Below, in pieces: positions 18,145 through 26,859 of a stretch of DNA of 64,000 bases. The translations under genes were made by a program, and so were the position numbers. Numbering within the stretch: position 1 is the first letter of the stretch; each line of letters begins with the position of its first letter. The notes below the pieces were generated by a model. The model saw nothing but the letters and a program-made list of their open reading frames with translations, was not told the DNA's origin and made no database searches. The DNA lies in assembly GCF_016907365.1 (NCBI RefSeq), contig NZ_JAFBBV010000001.1:3224001-3288000 (forward strand). Direction: 5' to 3'. The DNA comes from Oerskovia paurometabola (GTDB lineage Bacteria; Actinomycetota; Actinomycetes; Actinomycetales; Cellulomonadaceae).

Positions 18145-20439
18145 ATGACCGGGTCATCGACACCTCCGAGCAGCTCCCTCCCACCGCTCCCCGTGGTGCC
18201 GGCCGATCCGGTCGCGCTCGCGGCCGTCGCCCAGGGCCGGGCAGTCGACCCCCACGCGGTGCTGGGTCCGCACCTGACCGCGGTGCCCCTCCCGGGCGGC
18301 CGGACCGGGGGCGCCGCCACGGTGCGCGTCCTGCGTCCGCTCGCGGACGAGGTCGCGATCATCACCCTCGACGGCGAGTTCGCCGCGACGCACGAGCAGG
18401 ACGGGATCTGGGTCGCGGTCGTGCCCGCGGCGGTCGACGAGCCCGCGCACGGCGCCCCGACCCCGCCCGTGCTGCACGCCCCCGACTACCGCGTCCGCGC
18501 ACGCTACGGCGAGACCACGACCCTCCTGGACGACCCGTACCGCTTCCTGCCGACGCTCGGCGAGATGGACCAGCACCTGGTCCGCGAGGGGCGCCACGAG
18601 GAGCTGTGGACCGTCCTGGGCGCCAACCCGAAGGTCTACCCGAGCGTGCTCGGCGAGCCCGGGGCGGCCGGGACCACGAGCGGCACGGCGTTCGCGGTCT
18701 GGGCGCCCAACGCCCGCGCGGTGCGGGTCATCGGCGACTTCAACCACTGGCAGGGCAGCACGCACGCCATGCGCTCGCTGGGCGACACGGGGGTGTGGGA
18801 GCTGTTCGTGCCCGGCGTCGGGCCCGGCACGCTCTACAAGTACGAGATCCTGACGGCGGGCGGGGCCTGGCTCCAGAAGGCCGACCCCCTGGCCAAGGGC
18901 ACGCAGGTGCCGCCCGCCAACGCGAGCGTCGTCGTCGCGTCCGGGCACGAGTGGACCGACGACGCCTGGCTCGCCGAGCGCGCGGCCCGCGACCCGCACA
19001 CGGGCCCCGTGAGCGTCTACGAGGTGCACCTGGGCTCGTGGCGCCAGGGCCTGAGCTACCGCGAGCTCGCCGACCAGCTCACGTCCTACGTCCTGGAGAC
19101 CGGCTTCACGCACGTCGAGCTCATGCCCGTGGCCGAGCACCCCTACGGCGGCTCGTGGGGCTACCAGGTCACGAGCTACTACGCCCCGACCGCGCGCTTC
19201 GGCCACCCCGACGACTTCCGGTACCTCGTCGACACCCTGCACCGGGCCGGGATCGGCGTGATCCTCGACTGGGTCCCTGCGCACTTCCCCAAGGACGAGT
19301 GGGCGCTCGCGCGCTTCGACGGGACCCCGCTCTACGAGCACCCCGACCCGCTGCGGGGCGAGCAGCCCGACTGGGGCACCTACGTGTTCGACTTCGGGCG
19401 CAACGAGGTGCGCAACTTCCTCGTCGCCAACGCGACGTACTGGTTCGAGGAGTTCCACGTCGACGCCCTGCGCGTCGACGCCGTGGCCTCGATGCTCTAC
19501 CTCGACTACTCGCGGGGCCCTGGCCAGTGGCACCCCAACGTCCACGGCGGGCGCGAGAACCTCGAGGCCATCGCGTTCCTCCAGGAGACCAACGCGACCG
19601 CCTACCGGCGCACGCCCGGCGTCATGATGATCGCCGAGGAGTCCACGGCCTGGCCCGGCGTCACACGCCCCACCGACGCGGGCGGCCTCGGGTTCGGCCT
19701 CAAGTGGAACATGGGCTGGATGAACGACTCGCTGCGCTACATCGCCGAGGAGCCCATCAACCGGCGCTACCACCACCACGAGATCACGTTCTCGATGGTC
19801 TACGCGTACTCCGAGCAGTTCGTCCTGCCCATCAGCCACGACGAGGTCGTGCACGGCAAGGGGTCGCTCTACGGCAAGATGCCCGGCGACGACTGGCAGA
19901 AGCGCGCGGGGGTCCGCTCGTTCCTGGCCTACCAGTGGTCGCACCCCGGCAAGCAGCTGCTGTTCATGGGCTGCGAGATCGCCCAGCACGCCGAGTGGAA
20001 CGAGGCCGCGAGCCTCGACTGGGCCGGGCTGGGCGACCCCGGCAAGGCGGGCGTCCAGCGCCAGGTGCGCGACCTCAACGAGCTCTACCGGCGCACCCCC
20101 GCCCTGTGGGCGCTCGACCACGACCCTGCGGGCTTCGAGTGGCTCGACGCCGAGGACGCCGACCACAACGTCGTCGCATACCTGCGGCGCGACGCGGGCG
20201 GGAACCAGGTCGCCGTCGTCGTGAACTTCGCGGGCACCCCGCACGAGGGCTACCGCCTCGCCCTGCCCCAGGGCGGCGCGTGGCGCGAGATCCTCAACAC
20301 CGATGCCGAGGTCTACGGCGGGTCCGGGGTCGGGAACCTCGGTGAGGTGCTGGCCGAGGCACGGCCCTGGAAGGGGCGGGCGCACTCCGTGACGCTGCGC
20401 GTCCCGCCGCTCGGGGTGCTCTACCTGGCGCCTGCCTGA
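18145..20439 (+). CDS. glgB: 1,4-alpha-glucan branching enzyme GlgB
   Basis: A 764-residue GH13_9 enzyme that makes alpha-1,6 branches in glycogen-like glucan. Order: N1 and CBM48 domains ([18 protein letters not shown]), the barrel and a C-terminal beta domain. Catalytic residues are D445 in [13 protein letters not shown] and E498 in [30 protein letters not shown] gives the third carboxylate region and is typical of GlgB. ATG 18145 follows GGAAAGG at 18131-18137; the GTG at 18088 would add 19 unusual residues. It is the last gene of the rightward alpha-glucan set and ends at a 16-bp-stem terminator. It acts with GlgE to give branched storage glucan. Confidence 0.95.
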   Translation: MTGSSTPPSSSLPPLPVVPADPVALAAVAQGRAVDPHAVLGPHLTAVPLPGGRTGGAATVRVLRPLADEVAIITLDGEFAATHEQDGIWVAVVPAAVDEPAHGAPTPPVLHAPDYRVRARYGETTTLLDDPYRFLPTLGEMDQHLVREGRHEELWTVLGANPKVYPSVLGEPGAAGTTSGTAFAVWAPNARAVRVIGDFNHWQGSTHAMRSLGDTGVWELFVPGVGPGTLYKYEILTAGGAWLQKADPLAKGTQVPPANASVVVASGHEWTDDAWLAERAARDPHTGPVSVYEVHLGSWRQGLSYRELADQLTSYVLETGFTHVELMPVAEHPYGGSWGYQVTSYYAPTARFGHPDDFRYLVDTLHRAGIGVILDWVPAHFPKDEWALARFDGTPLYEHPDPLRGEQPDWGTYVFDFGRNEVRNFLVANATYWFEEFHVDALRVDAVASMLYLDYSRGPGQWHPNVHGGRENLEAIAFLQETNATAYRRTPGVMMIAEESTAWPGVTRPTDAGGLGFGLKWNMGWMNDSLRYIAEEPINRRYHHHEITFSMVYAYSEQFVLPISHDEVVHGKGSLYGKMPGDDWQKRAGVRSFLAYQWSHPGKQLLFMGCEIAQHAEWNEAASLDWAGLGDPGKAGVQRQVRDLNELYRRTPALWALDHDPAGFEWLDAEDADHNVVAYLRRDAGGNQVAVVVNFAGTPHEGYRLALPQGGAWREILNTDAEVYGGSGVGNLGEVLAEARPWKGRAHSVTLRVPPLGVLYLAPA

Positions 20440-20462
20440 CCGCGCCGGGCTCCGCGCCCACG

Positions 20463-20508
20463 ACGACGACGGCCGGTCACCTCGCGGGAGGAGACCGGCC
20501 GTCGTCGT
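20463..20508. terminator. Bidirectional terminator after glgB
   Basis: Perfect 16-bp arms (20463-20478 and 20493-20508) with a 14-nt loop, between the convergent glgB and the thioredoxin-like gene. Confidence 0.85.
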
Positions 20509-20523
20509 GCGCGGGCGCTGGCG

Positions 20524-21474
20524 TCAGTACAGGTTGATCGCCAGGAGCTGGCGGGCCTTGCCGACCCGGGGGTCGGCCGGGCCGAGGATCTCGAAGTAGT
20601 CGACGAGCCGACGGCGCAGCGTCTCCTTGTCCTCGGCGCTCGACCCGACGAGCAGGTCGAGCAGACGCCCGAAGGCGTCCTCGACCTTGCCGCCGAGGAT
20701 GTCGAGGTCCGCGACGTCGAGCTGCGCCTGGAGGTCGGCGGGCCGAGCCGCGGCGGCCTCGCGCGCGGCCTGCAGGTCGAGGTCGCGCGTGCGCCGCAGC
20801 AGCCCCACCTGTGCGAGCCCCGCCGTGGCGAGGTGGTCGCGGGGGTCCTGCTTGATGGCCTTCTCGTACGCGGCGACGGCCGCGTCGAAGTCGTCACGCT
20901 CGATCGCGTCGTACGCCTCCTGGTGCAGGGGCGGCAGCTCGGGCTCGGGAGCCGCCTGCTCGGTCGGCGCGTCGTCACCCGCCGGGGCTCCCTGCGCGGG
21001 CGCCCGGCCCGTGACCCCGTTGCCCTCGGCGATCTGGAGCACCTGCTGCAGGACGGCGCGGATCTGGTCCCCGGCGGCGGCGCCCTGGAACAGCGGGACC
21101 GGCTGGCCGCCGACGATCGCCACGACCGTCGGGACGCTCTCGACCTGGAAGGCGGCGGCGATCTGCGGATAGGTCTGCGCGTCGACCCGGCCCAGGAGGA
21201 ATCGCCCGGCGAACTCCTCCGCGATCGCGCCGAGCTCGGTGCCGAGCTGCGCGTTCGCCTGGTCGGTCGGGATCCAGAGCAGGACCACGACCGGGTACTG
21301 CGTCGAGTCCTGCACGAGCTGCGGGAACGACTCCTCGGTCACGTCGACGACGTACCCGCCGGCCTCGGGCGCTCCACCGGGCGCGCCGGGCGGCGGGGCC
21401 GACGGACGGTTCAAGGACGACAGGTCGACGGCACCGCGCACGTCGAAGTTCGGCTGCTGGCTCGGTTGGCTCAT
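20524..21474 (-). CDS. CnoX/YbbN-like thioredoxin-fold protein with TPR repeats
   Basis: A 316-residue cytosolic protein. A disordered start (MSQPSQQPNFDVRGAVDLSSL) leads to a thioredoxin domain of about 110 residues (YPVVVLLWIPTDQANAQL to SVPTVVAIVGGQPVPLFQG, with the cis-proline in SVPT). The active-site CxxC is replaced by PTDQ, so it cannot carry out classical disulfide exchange. An acidic linker follows, then TPR-like helices (AYDAIERDDFDAAVAAYEKAI, and later ALKE-type repeats). This is the layout of CnoX (YbbN), a co-chaperone that hands stressed proteins to GroEL and DnaK. Actinobacterial members commonly lack both cysteines. Gene alone in its unit. Confidence 0.8.
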   Translation of the reverse strand: MSQPSQQPNFDVRGAVDLSSLNRPSAPPPGAPGGAPEAGGYVVDVTEESFPQLVQDSTQYPVVVLLWIPTDQANAQLGTELGAIAEEFAGRFLLGRVDAQTYPQIAAAFQVESVPTVVAIVGGQPVPLFQGAAAGDQIRAVLQQVLQIAEGNGVTGRAPAQGAPAGDDAPTEQAAPEPELPPLHQEAYDAIERDDFDAAVAAYEKAIKQDPRDHLATAGLAQVGLLRRTRDLDLQAAREAAAARPADLQAQLDVADLDILGGKVEDAFGRLLDLLVGSSAEDKETLRRRLVDYFEILGPADPRVGKARQLLAINLY

Positions 21475-21494
21475 GGCTACATCCTATGAAGAAT

Positions 21495-21538
21495 CCGGCC
21501 GTGCGCCGCTCGTCTCGCGACGGGCGGCGCACGGCCGG
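21495..21538 (-). terminator. Terminator after the lipoprotein gene
   Basis: Perfect 15-bp arms (21495-21509 and 21524-21538) with a 14-nt loop, between the leftward lipoprotein gene and the next leftward gene. Confidence 0.8.
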
Positions 21539-21591
21539 GACGACGGGCGGGGCGGGGACCGCGGGCGCGGCCGGCCCCGGGGGCGGGATCG

Positions 21592-22611
21592 CTAGGAGGT
21601 CGCGACGGACGTGGCGACGTTCTCCATGCCGAGCACCTGGACGCCGGTGGTCGCCCCGGCGGGCGGGATGTACATCGCGACCATGGTCGTGTACCCGACG
21701 TTGAGCTTGTTCGTCGTCTCGTTCGCGCCGAAGAGCGCCTTCTCGGTCTCCGAACCGGGAGCGATCTTGCCACCCTCCTCGATGGTCCGTGTCTCGAGAG
21801 CGCTCAGCCCGGCCATGACCATCGCACCGCCGTCGGCCGTGCGTACCGCGCGGACCTCGTCGGGCGTCGGGGTGAACGTCATGGTCATCGTCCCTGCGGC
21901 CTTGCTCAGCTCTGCCATCTGCACGGTCGCGTTGTTCGCGACCCATGCGCGCAGCGGGTCGTCGGCGAACGACCCGGCGTAGGCGGAGCCGGCACCCAGG
22001 TTCAGGACGTCCGCGTACTGGGCCACCGCGTCCGCCGGGGTCACGAGGAGCGACGCGTCGTCCAGGGGGACGGACTCGCTGCCGACCGCGGGTCCCGCGA
22101 ACGTGGGCAGGGTCGCGCTCGGGAACAGCCGGACCCAGGCCCACAGCTTGTACGGGTCGCGGGCCGTCGCCTGATCGTACGCGAGCAGCCGCGGCGACTG
22201 GAGGTCCTCGGGCTGGACCGTCACGGCGTAGGCCTGGCGGGGCCAGGAGTCCGTCGTGGTGATGATGTCCTGCTGGACGTCGGTCGGCAGGACCGTGATC
22301 AGGTCCTGGTTCCCGCGCACCGCGGCGACGGCGAGCTGGCTCGTGCGCAACGAGAGCGCCGGACCGGCGAGCCGGTTCGCGAGGGGGGCCACGTCGTTGG
22401 CCGCGCCGGCCTCGTCGAGCGTGGCCCCGACGGCGGTGCGCACCTCGGCCATCTGGTCGGCCGTCAGTGCGGGGACCGCCTCGGTGGGTGTCGGGTCGGG
22501 GCTGGCGGTGGGCAGGGGCGAGGCGCAGCCGGCGAGCAGGATCGCTCCGGCGAGGGCACCTGCCACGGCGGCCGTACGGGTCGCTGAGCGGCGAGTCGTG
22601 CGCTTGCTCAT
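21592..22611 (-). CDS. Uncharacterised lipoprotein
   Basis: A 339-residue protein with a basic start (MSKRTTRRSATRTAA), a hydrophobic stretch and the lipobox LLAGC, so it should be lipid-anchored on the outer face of the membrane. A Pro/Thr-rich linker (SPDPTPTEAVPA) precedes the folded region. The mature part has no motif that I recognise; it ends in a beta-rich segment (VGYTTMVAMYIPPAGATTGVQVLGMENV). Its start overlaps the stop of the upstream membrane protein gene (ATGA), so the two are translationally coupled and probably function together at the envelope. Confidence 0.75.
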   Translation of the reverse strand: MSKRTTRRSATRTAAVAGALAGAILLAGCASPLPTASPDPTPTEAVPALTADQMAEVRTAVGATLDEAGAANDVAPLANRLAGPALSLRTSQLAVAAVRGNQDLITVLPTDVQQDIITTTDSWPRQAYAVTVQPEDLQSPRLLAYDQATARDPYKLWAWVRLFPSATLPTFAGPAVGSESVPLDDASLLVTPADAVAQYADVLNLGAGSAYAGSFADDPLRAWVANNATVQMAELSKAAGTMTMTFTPTPDEVRAVRTADGGAMVMAGLSALETRTIEEGGKIAPGSETEKALFGANETTNKLNVGYTTMVAMYIPPAGATTGVQVLGMENVATSVATS

Positions 22612-23822
22612 CGGTCTCCTCCGGTCGAGTCGGGGGTCTGGGTCTGGTCGTCCTCGCCCGAGGTGGGCGGGGCGGCCTTCGTCTGGTTGAAGCCCCAGGC
22701 CTGGCGCCAGGCGTCGGCCCGGGCGGCCGAGCCGCCGTCTGCACCGGCCTGCGGCTCGGTCGTCGGGGCGGGCACGACGGGCTGGGCTGCGGTGGCGTTC
22801 TTCTGTCGGCCGGGCACGATCGGGATCTGCCCGGTCAGCCAACGGTTGCGGGGGCGCGTACGGGCCTCCTCCTGGGCGGCGTTCTCGGCCTCGAGGCGTT
22901 CCCGCTCGGCCCTCTCCCTCAGCTCGCGGCGCGTGAGCGAGGCGGTTGCGCCGGTCTGTGCCAGGGGTTCGCGCCGAGCGGTGCTCGTGCCGTCTCCCGG
23001 CGCGGGGTCGTTCGCGGCAGGGCTCGTCGGCGTCGCCGCCGGAGCGGCGCGACCGTCCGTCCTCGTGCCGTTCTTGCCGTTCTCGTCCTTCGCGGTGCGC
23101 CCGGACGGCTTGCCGCCCTTCCTGCCGCTCAGGAACGAGATGACGCCGATCGCGAGCCCGGCCAGCAGCAGCAGCGTGCCGCCGGCGATCCCCGGCCACT
23201 GCCACGGGGTCGAGACCTCACGGGTCCAGGTCAGGGTCACGACGGGAGCGGCAGGGTCCTCACCCGTGCCGGCGGCGAGCAGGCTCCAGCGGCCCGGACG
23301 GTCGGACCAGCGCAGGCTGACCTCGCCCGCGCCCGCCGACTCGGCGAACCACATGTCAGAACCGGCCGGGTCCGCACCGACCACGGGGGTGGCGGCGGCC
23401 GCCTCGTCCGTCGCGGTCTCACCCTCCGCCGGGACCTCACCCTCCGCGGGGACCTCACCTTCCGCGGGGGTCTCCTCGGCGGGGGGCGGCGCGGCGACCG
23501 ACCGGGTCGAGAGCGTGTCCCAGTCGGCAAGGCCCGTGACGACCGTGTGCGCGTCCGTGCCGACCCATCCCTCGACGTCGACCTCACGGCCGATCACGAG
23601 GGTGACAGGCTTGTCGGCCGAGGTCTTCGCGGTGACGGTCACGTCGCCGGCGACCATGTCGAGGACGCCGGGCTCGGACACGACGAGCGGCGACGAGCCG
23701 TCGGCGGGGGTCGAGGCGACCACCGTCTCGCTCTCACGCCAGACCGTCGCCGAGGCGACCCCCGTGCCGATCCCCACCAGGCCGAGCACGATCAGGCCGG
23801 CGGCCAGGATTCGTTGAAGCAC
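22608..23822 (-). CDS. Uncharacterised membrane protein with a large extracytoplasmic domain
   Basis: A 404-residue protein with an N-terminal membrane segment (RILAAGLIVLGLVGIGTGVA), an extracellular region up to about residue 200 and a second span (WPGIAGGTLLLLAGLAIGVISFL). A charged cytosolic tail follows with GRKGGKPSGR and later PRNRWLTGQIPIVPGR. Within the outer region lies an EVPAEG repeat coded by an 18-bp tandem repeat. The GTG start at 23822 follows a GAAGGGA box. It is divergent from the DivIVA-like gene and coupled to the lipoprotein gene. The family is conserved in related actinobacteria as far as I can recall, but no function is known. Confidence 0.7.
   Translation of the reverse strand: MLQRILAAGLIVLGLVGIGTGVASATVWRESETVVASTPADGSSPLVVSEPGVLDMVAGDVTVTAKTSADKPVTLVIGREVDVEGWVGTDAHTVVTGLADWDTLSTRSVAAPPPAEETPAEGEVPAEGEVPAEGETATDEAAAATPVVGADPAGSDMWFAESAGAGEVSLRWSDRPGRWSLLAAGTGEDPAAPVVTLTWTREVSTPWQWPGIAGGTLLLLAGLAIGVISFLSGRKGGKPSGRTAKDENGKNGTRTDGRAAPAATPTSPAANDPAPGDGTSTARREPLAQTGATASLTRRELRERAERERLEAENAAQEEARTRPRNRWLTGQIPIVPGRQKNATAAQPVVPAPTTEPQAGADGGSAARADAWRQAWGFNQTKAAPPTSGEDDQTQTPDSTGGDR
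23418..23471. repeat. Three-copy 18-bp tandem repeat inside the membrane protein gene
   Basis: Three consecutive 18-bp units begin CTCACC; copies 1 and 2 differ at one base and copy 3 at a few. On the coding (minus) strand they encode EVPAEG three times in the extracytoplasmic linker. The unit keeps frame, so copy changes would lengthen or shorten the linker without breaking the gene. Confidence 0.85.
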
Positions 23823-24083
23823 CGAGTTTTCCCTTCGTCATGGACAATCCACAATAGAGGCGAACGTGGGCCGGATTCGAAAGTTCGCCGGATGGCGACG
23901 ATCGCCGCAGACTCTTCACGAACTCCTCGCGACACCCTGACGGTACCCATTCCGGGTATTCAGGACACAGCCGGGCCACGTATCCTGGTGGACGATCCAC
24001 AGGTCGGGCTGCCGGTGACGCGCCGGCACTCATCCCCCGACACCCATGCTGGCGTGGACCAGCCCAAGGCGGAAGGTCGACCC
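23823..24083. promoter_or_regulatory. Divergent promoter region with two short inverted repeats
   Basis: It separates the leftward membrane-protein gene from the rightward DivIVA-like gene. GGCGAAC (23859-23865) pairs with GTTCGCC (23883-23889) across 17 nt, and TACCC (23944-23948) pairs with GGGTA (23954-23958) across ATTCC. A TATCCT at 23981-23986 could be a -10 element for the rightward gene. No gene was seen. Confidence 0.35.
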
Positions 24084-25481
24084 GTGTCCGACGAACGCAC
24101 ACTGTTCCCCATCACCATGCGCGGCTACGACCGCATCATGGTGGAAGGCCAGCTGGCCAAGCTCGAGAAGGACCTCGAGGAATCCCGACACCGAGCGGAG
24201 GCCGCTGACGCACGGGCCGTGCAGCTCACGTCGGACCTCCAGGACGCCCAGCGCCAGCTCCGCGAGACCGACCGCCCGTCGTACGCCGGCCTGGGGTCCC
24301 GCATCGAGCAGCTCCTCCGCTCGGCCGAGGAGCAGTCCGCGGACATCCTGGCCCAGGCGAACGCACAGGCGGTCGACATCATGTCCCGCGCCAAGGTCGC
24401 AGGCGGCCAGATCCGCTCGCGCGCCGAGAACGAGGTCGCCGAGCTCCTGTCGAACGCGCGCCGCGAGGCCGAGGAGATCCGGTCGACGGCCGCCGCGGAG
24501 ACCGAGAGCACGCTGGTGGGCGCCCAGCGCCGTGCCGAGGAGTTCGTGGGCTCGGCCGAGCGCGAGGCCGCCCGCATCCAGAGCGCGCTGAACACCGAGG
24601 AGAGCGAGCGTCGCTCGAGCCTCGAGCGCGAGCTGGGCACGTTGCGCGCCCAGACGGAGCGCGAGACGACCGAGCTGCGTGTGGCGACCGAGCGCGAGAC
24701 CGCGGAGCTGCGTGCCCGGGTGTCGGCCGAGACCGCCGCGATGCGCGAGGCCGCCGAGCGTGAGACGACCGAGCTGCGCGAGACGACGCGCCGCGAGGCC
24801 GAGCGTCAGGTCGCCGAGGCCAAGCGCGCGGCGTCCGAGGCCGCGAACGCCGTGACGTCGGAGATGGAGGAGCTGCGCGAGAAGGCGCGGACCACCCTCG
24901 CCGAGGCCGAGCTCGACATCGCCCGCCGGCGCGAGGAGGCCGAGCTGGAGAGCGCACAGCGCCACCAGGTCGCCAAGGAGGAGACCGAGAAGCTCGTCGC
25001 GACCGCCGAGGCGCACGCCTCGGACGCCGAGGCCCGCGTGGTCGCCGCGCTCGAGCAGGCCGAGAAGGTCCGCACCGAGTCCGACGAGTACGTCAAGGAG
25101 GTCATCGCGACCGCGCGCCACAACGCCGACCGCGTGGTCGCCGAGGCCCGCGAGTTCGCCGAGCAGACCGTCGGGGACGCCAAGGCGGAGGCTGAGCAGC
25201 AGCGCGCCGCCGCTCAGCGACAGCTCGAGGACCTCACGCGTCAGCACGAGTCGATCAACACGTACCTCGACGAGCTGCGCGGTCTCCTGGGCGACAGCGA
25301 CGCCGGGGCGGCCAAGGCGAAGGCCGCCCCTCCCGCCGCGATCGCGGGCACGCCCGCCCAGCGGGCTCGTGCCGCGAACCTCATGACCGCGGAGTTCCCG
25401 CAGGTCGAGGCCGCGGAGCCCGAGGCCGAGTCGGCTCGCACGGCCGACGAGCCCGAGGCTCCCGCGCGGACCAAGGGCTGA
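24084..25481 (+). CDS. DivIVA-domain coiled-coil protein
   Basis: A 465-residue protein. The start, LFPITMRGYDRIMVEGQLAKLE, resembles the DivIVA N-terminus, in which an RGYDR motif precedes the first coiled coil and helps bind curved membrane. The rest to about residue 400 is almost pure coiled coil, rich in Glu, Arg and Ala, with an internal heptad-like repetition around residues 190-240 (ERETTELR, ERETAELR, ERETTELR). The C-terminus is an Ala/Pro/Glu-rich tail. GTG 24084 follows GGAAGG at 24071-24076. Such proteins organise polar growth, septum position or cytoskeletal filaments (Wag31, FilP and Scy are relatives by type). It is distinct from the true wag31 gene, which normally lies in the division cluster. 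Confidence 0.8.
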   Translation: MSDERTLFPITMRGYDRIMVEGQLAKLEKDLEESRHRAEAADARAVQLTSDLQDAQRQLRETDRPSYAGLGSRIEQLLRSAEEQSADILAQANAQAVDIMSRAKVAGGQIRSRAENEVAELLSNARREAEEIRSTAAAETESTLVGAQRRAEEFVGSAEREAARIQSALNTEESERRSSLERELGTLRAQTERETTELRVATERETAELRARVSAETAAMREAAERETTELRETTRREAERQVAEAKRAASEAANAVTSEMEELREKARTTLAEAELDIARRREEAELESAQRHQVAKEETEKLVATAEAHASDAEARVVAALEQAEKVRTESDEYVKEVIATARHNADRVVAEAREFAEQTVGDAKAEAEQQRAAAQRQLEDLTRQHESINTYLDELRGLLGDSDAGAAKAKAAPPAAIAGTPAQRARAANLMTAEFPQVEAAEPEAESARTADEPEAPARTKG

Positions 25482-25485
25482 CGAG

Positions 25486-26022
25486 ATGACGACCGACGGC
25501 GACGGCACGGGACGCACGGCTCCCGGGTCGTCGCCGTCGTCGCACCCGGAGGGGGTCGCGGGCACGGGCAGCGGTTCCGGCGCGCCGCCCGCCGGTACCG
25601 GCCGGCCCGACGACGTCGCCGCCTGGCGTGCCCAGCGCACCGAGGCCGCGGCACACCAGGCGGCCGAGCTCGAACGGCGCCGCGCGCAGGAGTCCGTCGA
25701 GGCGGCGGTCCTCCTGCGCGAGTTCGTCGCCGAGGCCGGGCGTCGCGGCATCGCGCCCGTGCCGCTCCAGGCCCGGTCGTACGCGGGCGACGCGACGTAC
25801 CGGACCCGCACCCTCGGCTGGTACCTGCGCAAGAACCGGACGCTCGCGGTCGGCACCGACGGCGCGTTCTACGTCCTCAGCGTTCCCGGCGGTCTCTCGG
25901 CCCGGCTGCGCGGCGCGGTCCTCACGCCCTCGGACCCCCCGCTCGTGCTCGGCAAGGGCGGCCGCGACGGCGAGTCGATCTCGCTCGCCGACGCCGTCGC
26001 GCTGGTCCTCGAGCGCGGCTGA
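25486..26022 (+). CDS. Conserved hypothetical protein
   Basis: A 178-residue soluble protein starting 4 nt after the DivIVA-like gene, so almost certainly in one operon with it. About 45 low-complexity residues (Gly, Ser, Pro) are followed by a helical stretch (VAAWRAQRTEAAAHQAAELERRRAQES) and a compact domain with YRTRTLGWYLRKNRTLAVGTDGAFYVLSVPG. The last part suggests a small beta-rich fold similar to actinobacterial proteins of unknown function. No catalytic residues can be named. Coupling with the coiled-coil protein is the only clue to its role. Confidence 0.65.
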   Translation: MTTDGDGTGRTAPGSSPSSHPEGVAGTGSGSGAPPAGTGRPDDVAAWRAQRTEAAAHQAAELERRRAQESVEAAVLLREFVAEAGRRGIAPVPLQARSYAGDATYRTRTLGWYLRKNRTLAVGTDGAFYVLSVPGGLSARLRGAVLTPSDPPLVLGKGGRDGESISLADAVALVLERG

Positions 26023-26064
26023 CCGGCGGCCGCGGCCGACCGACGCCGCCCGGCTCCCCCGACG

Positions 26065-26859
26065 TCACCCCTTGGCAGTCGCCCAGAGGTCCCCGAGCGC
26101 GTTCGCGACCGCTGCCGGTTCCTCGACCGCGCTCATGTGACCGGCGGACTGCACCAGGACGAGCGAGGTGCCGCGCGCGGCGTCGACCATGTGCTCGGCC
26201 GCCTCGACGGGCGTCAGGGTGTCCTCCTCGCCCACGACCACCGTGATCGGGCCCGCGAAGCGGGCCAGGACCTCGGTGCGGTCCGGGCGGGCGGCCATGG
26301 CGCGCTGGGCCCACGCGACGCCGTCGGGCCGCTGGGAACGGATCCACTCCTCGAGGCGAGCCGTCAGCGCGGGGCGCGCGACCTTGCTCGTCGCCCCGAG
26401 GAGCGCGCCCGGCATGCCGAGCACGGCGTCGACGGTGGCGCTGCTCGTGACGGCCTCGGCGATGCGCAGGCGGTTGGCGCGCGCCTCGTCGGTGTCCGCG
26501 GTGGACTTGGTGTCCACGAGGCCCAGCGCGACCGTGAAGTCCGGGTGCCTCTCGGCGGCCGCGAGCGCGACGTACCCGCCCATCGACATGCCGACGACGA
26601 CCGCGCGCTCGACGCCCGCGGCTCGCGCCGCAGCGACCACGCCGTCCGCGGCGGTCTCGATCGAGGCGGGCTCGGCGCCGAGCGGGCTCTGGCCCGCGCC
26701 CGGGAGGTCGACCGCGAGGACGGTGGCACCGTCCGGCAGGGCGGCGGCGACGTCGAGCCACATGCGGTGGTCGAACGGGAAGCCGTGCACGAGGAGCAGA
26801 GGCAGGCCGTGCCCGTGGCGCAGGGTGTGGAGAGCGAGGCGTCGGTCGGTCGTGGTCAT
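26065..26859 (-). CDS. Alpha/beta hydrolase
   Basis: A 264-residue soluble enzyme of the alpha/beta hydrolase fold. LLLVHGFPFDHRMW carries the oxyanion-hole HG motif, VVGMSMGGYVA the nucleophile elbow with Ser as nucleophile, VVVGEEDTLTP the acid region, and VQSAGHMSAVEEP the catalytic His. The length and the pattern are those of esterase or lactonase members such as 3-oxoadipate enol-lactonase relatives; the substrate is unknown. Its ATG overlaps the stop of the upstream hydrolase gene (ATGA), so the two are coupled. Confidence 0.85.
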   Translation of the reverse strand: MTTTDRRLALHTLRHGHGLPLLLVHGFPFDHRMWLDVAAALPDGATVLAVDLPGAGQSPLGAEPASIETAADGVVAAARAAGVERAVVVGMSMGGYVALAAAERHPDFTVALGLVDTKSTADTDEARANRLRIAEAVTSSATVDAVLGMPGALLGATSKVARPALTARLEEWIRSQRPDGVAWAQRAMAARPDRTEVLARFAGPITVVVGEEDTLTPVEAAEHMVDAARGTSLVLVQSAGHMSAVEEPAAVANALGDLWATAKG

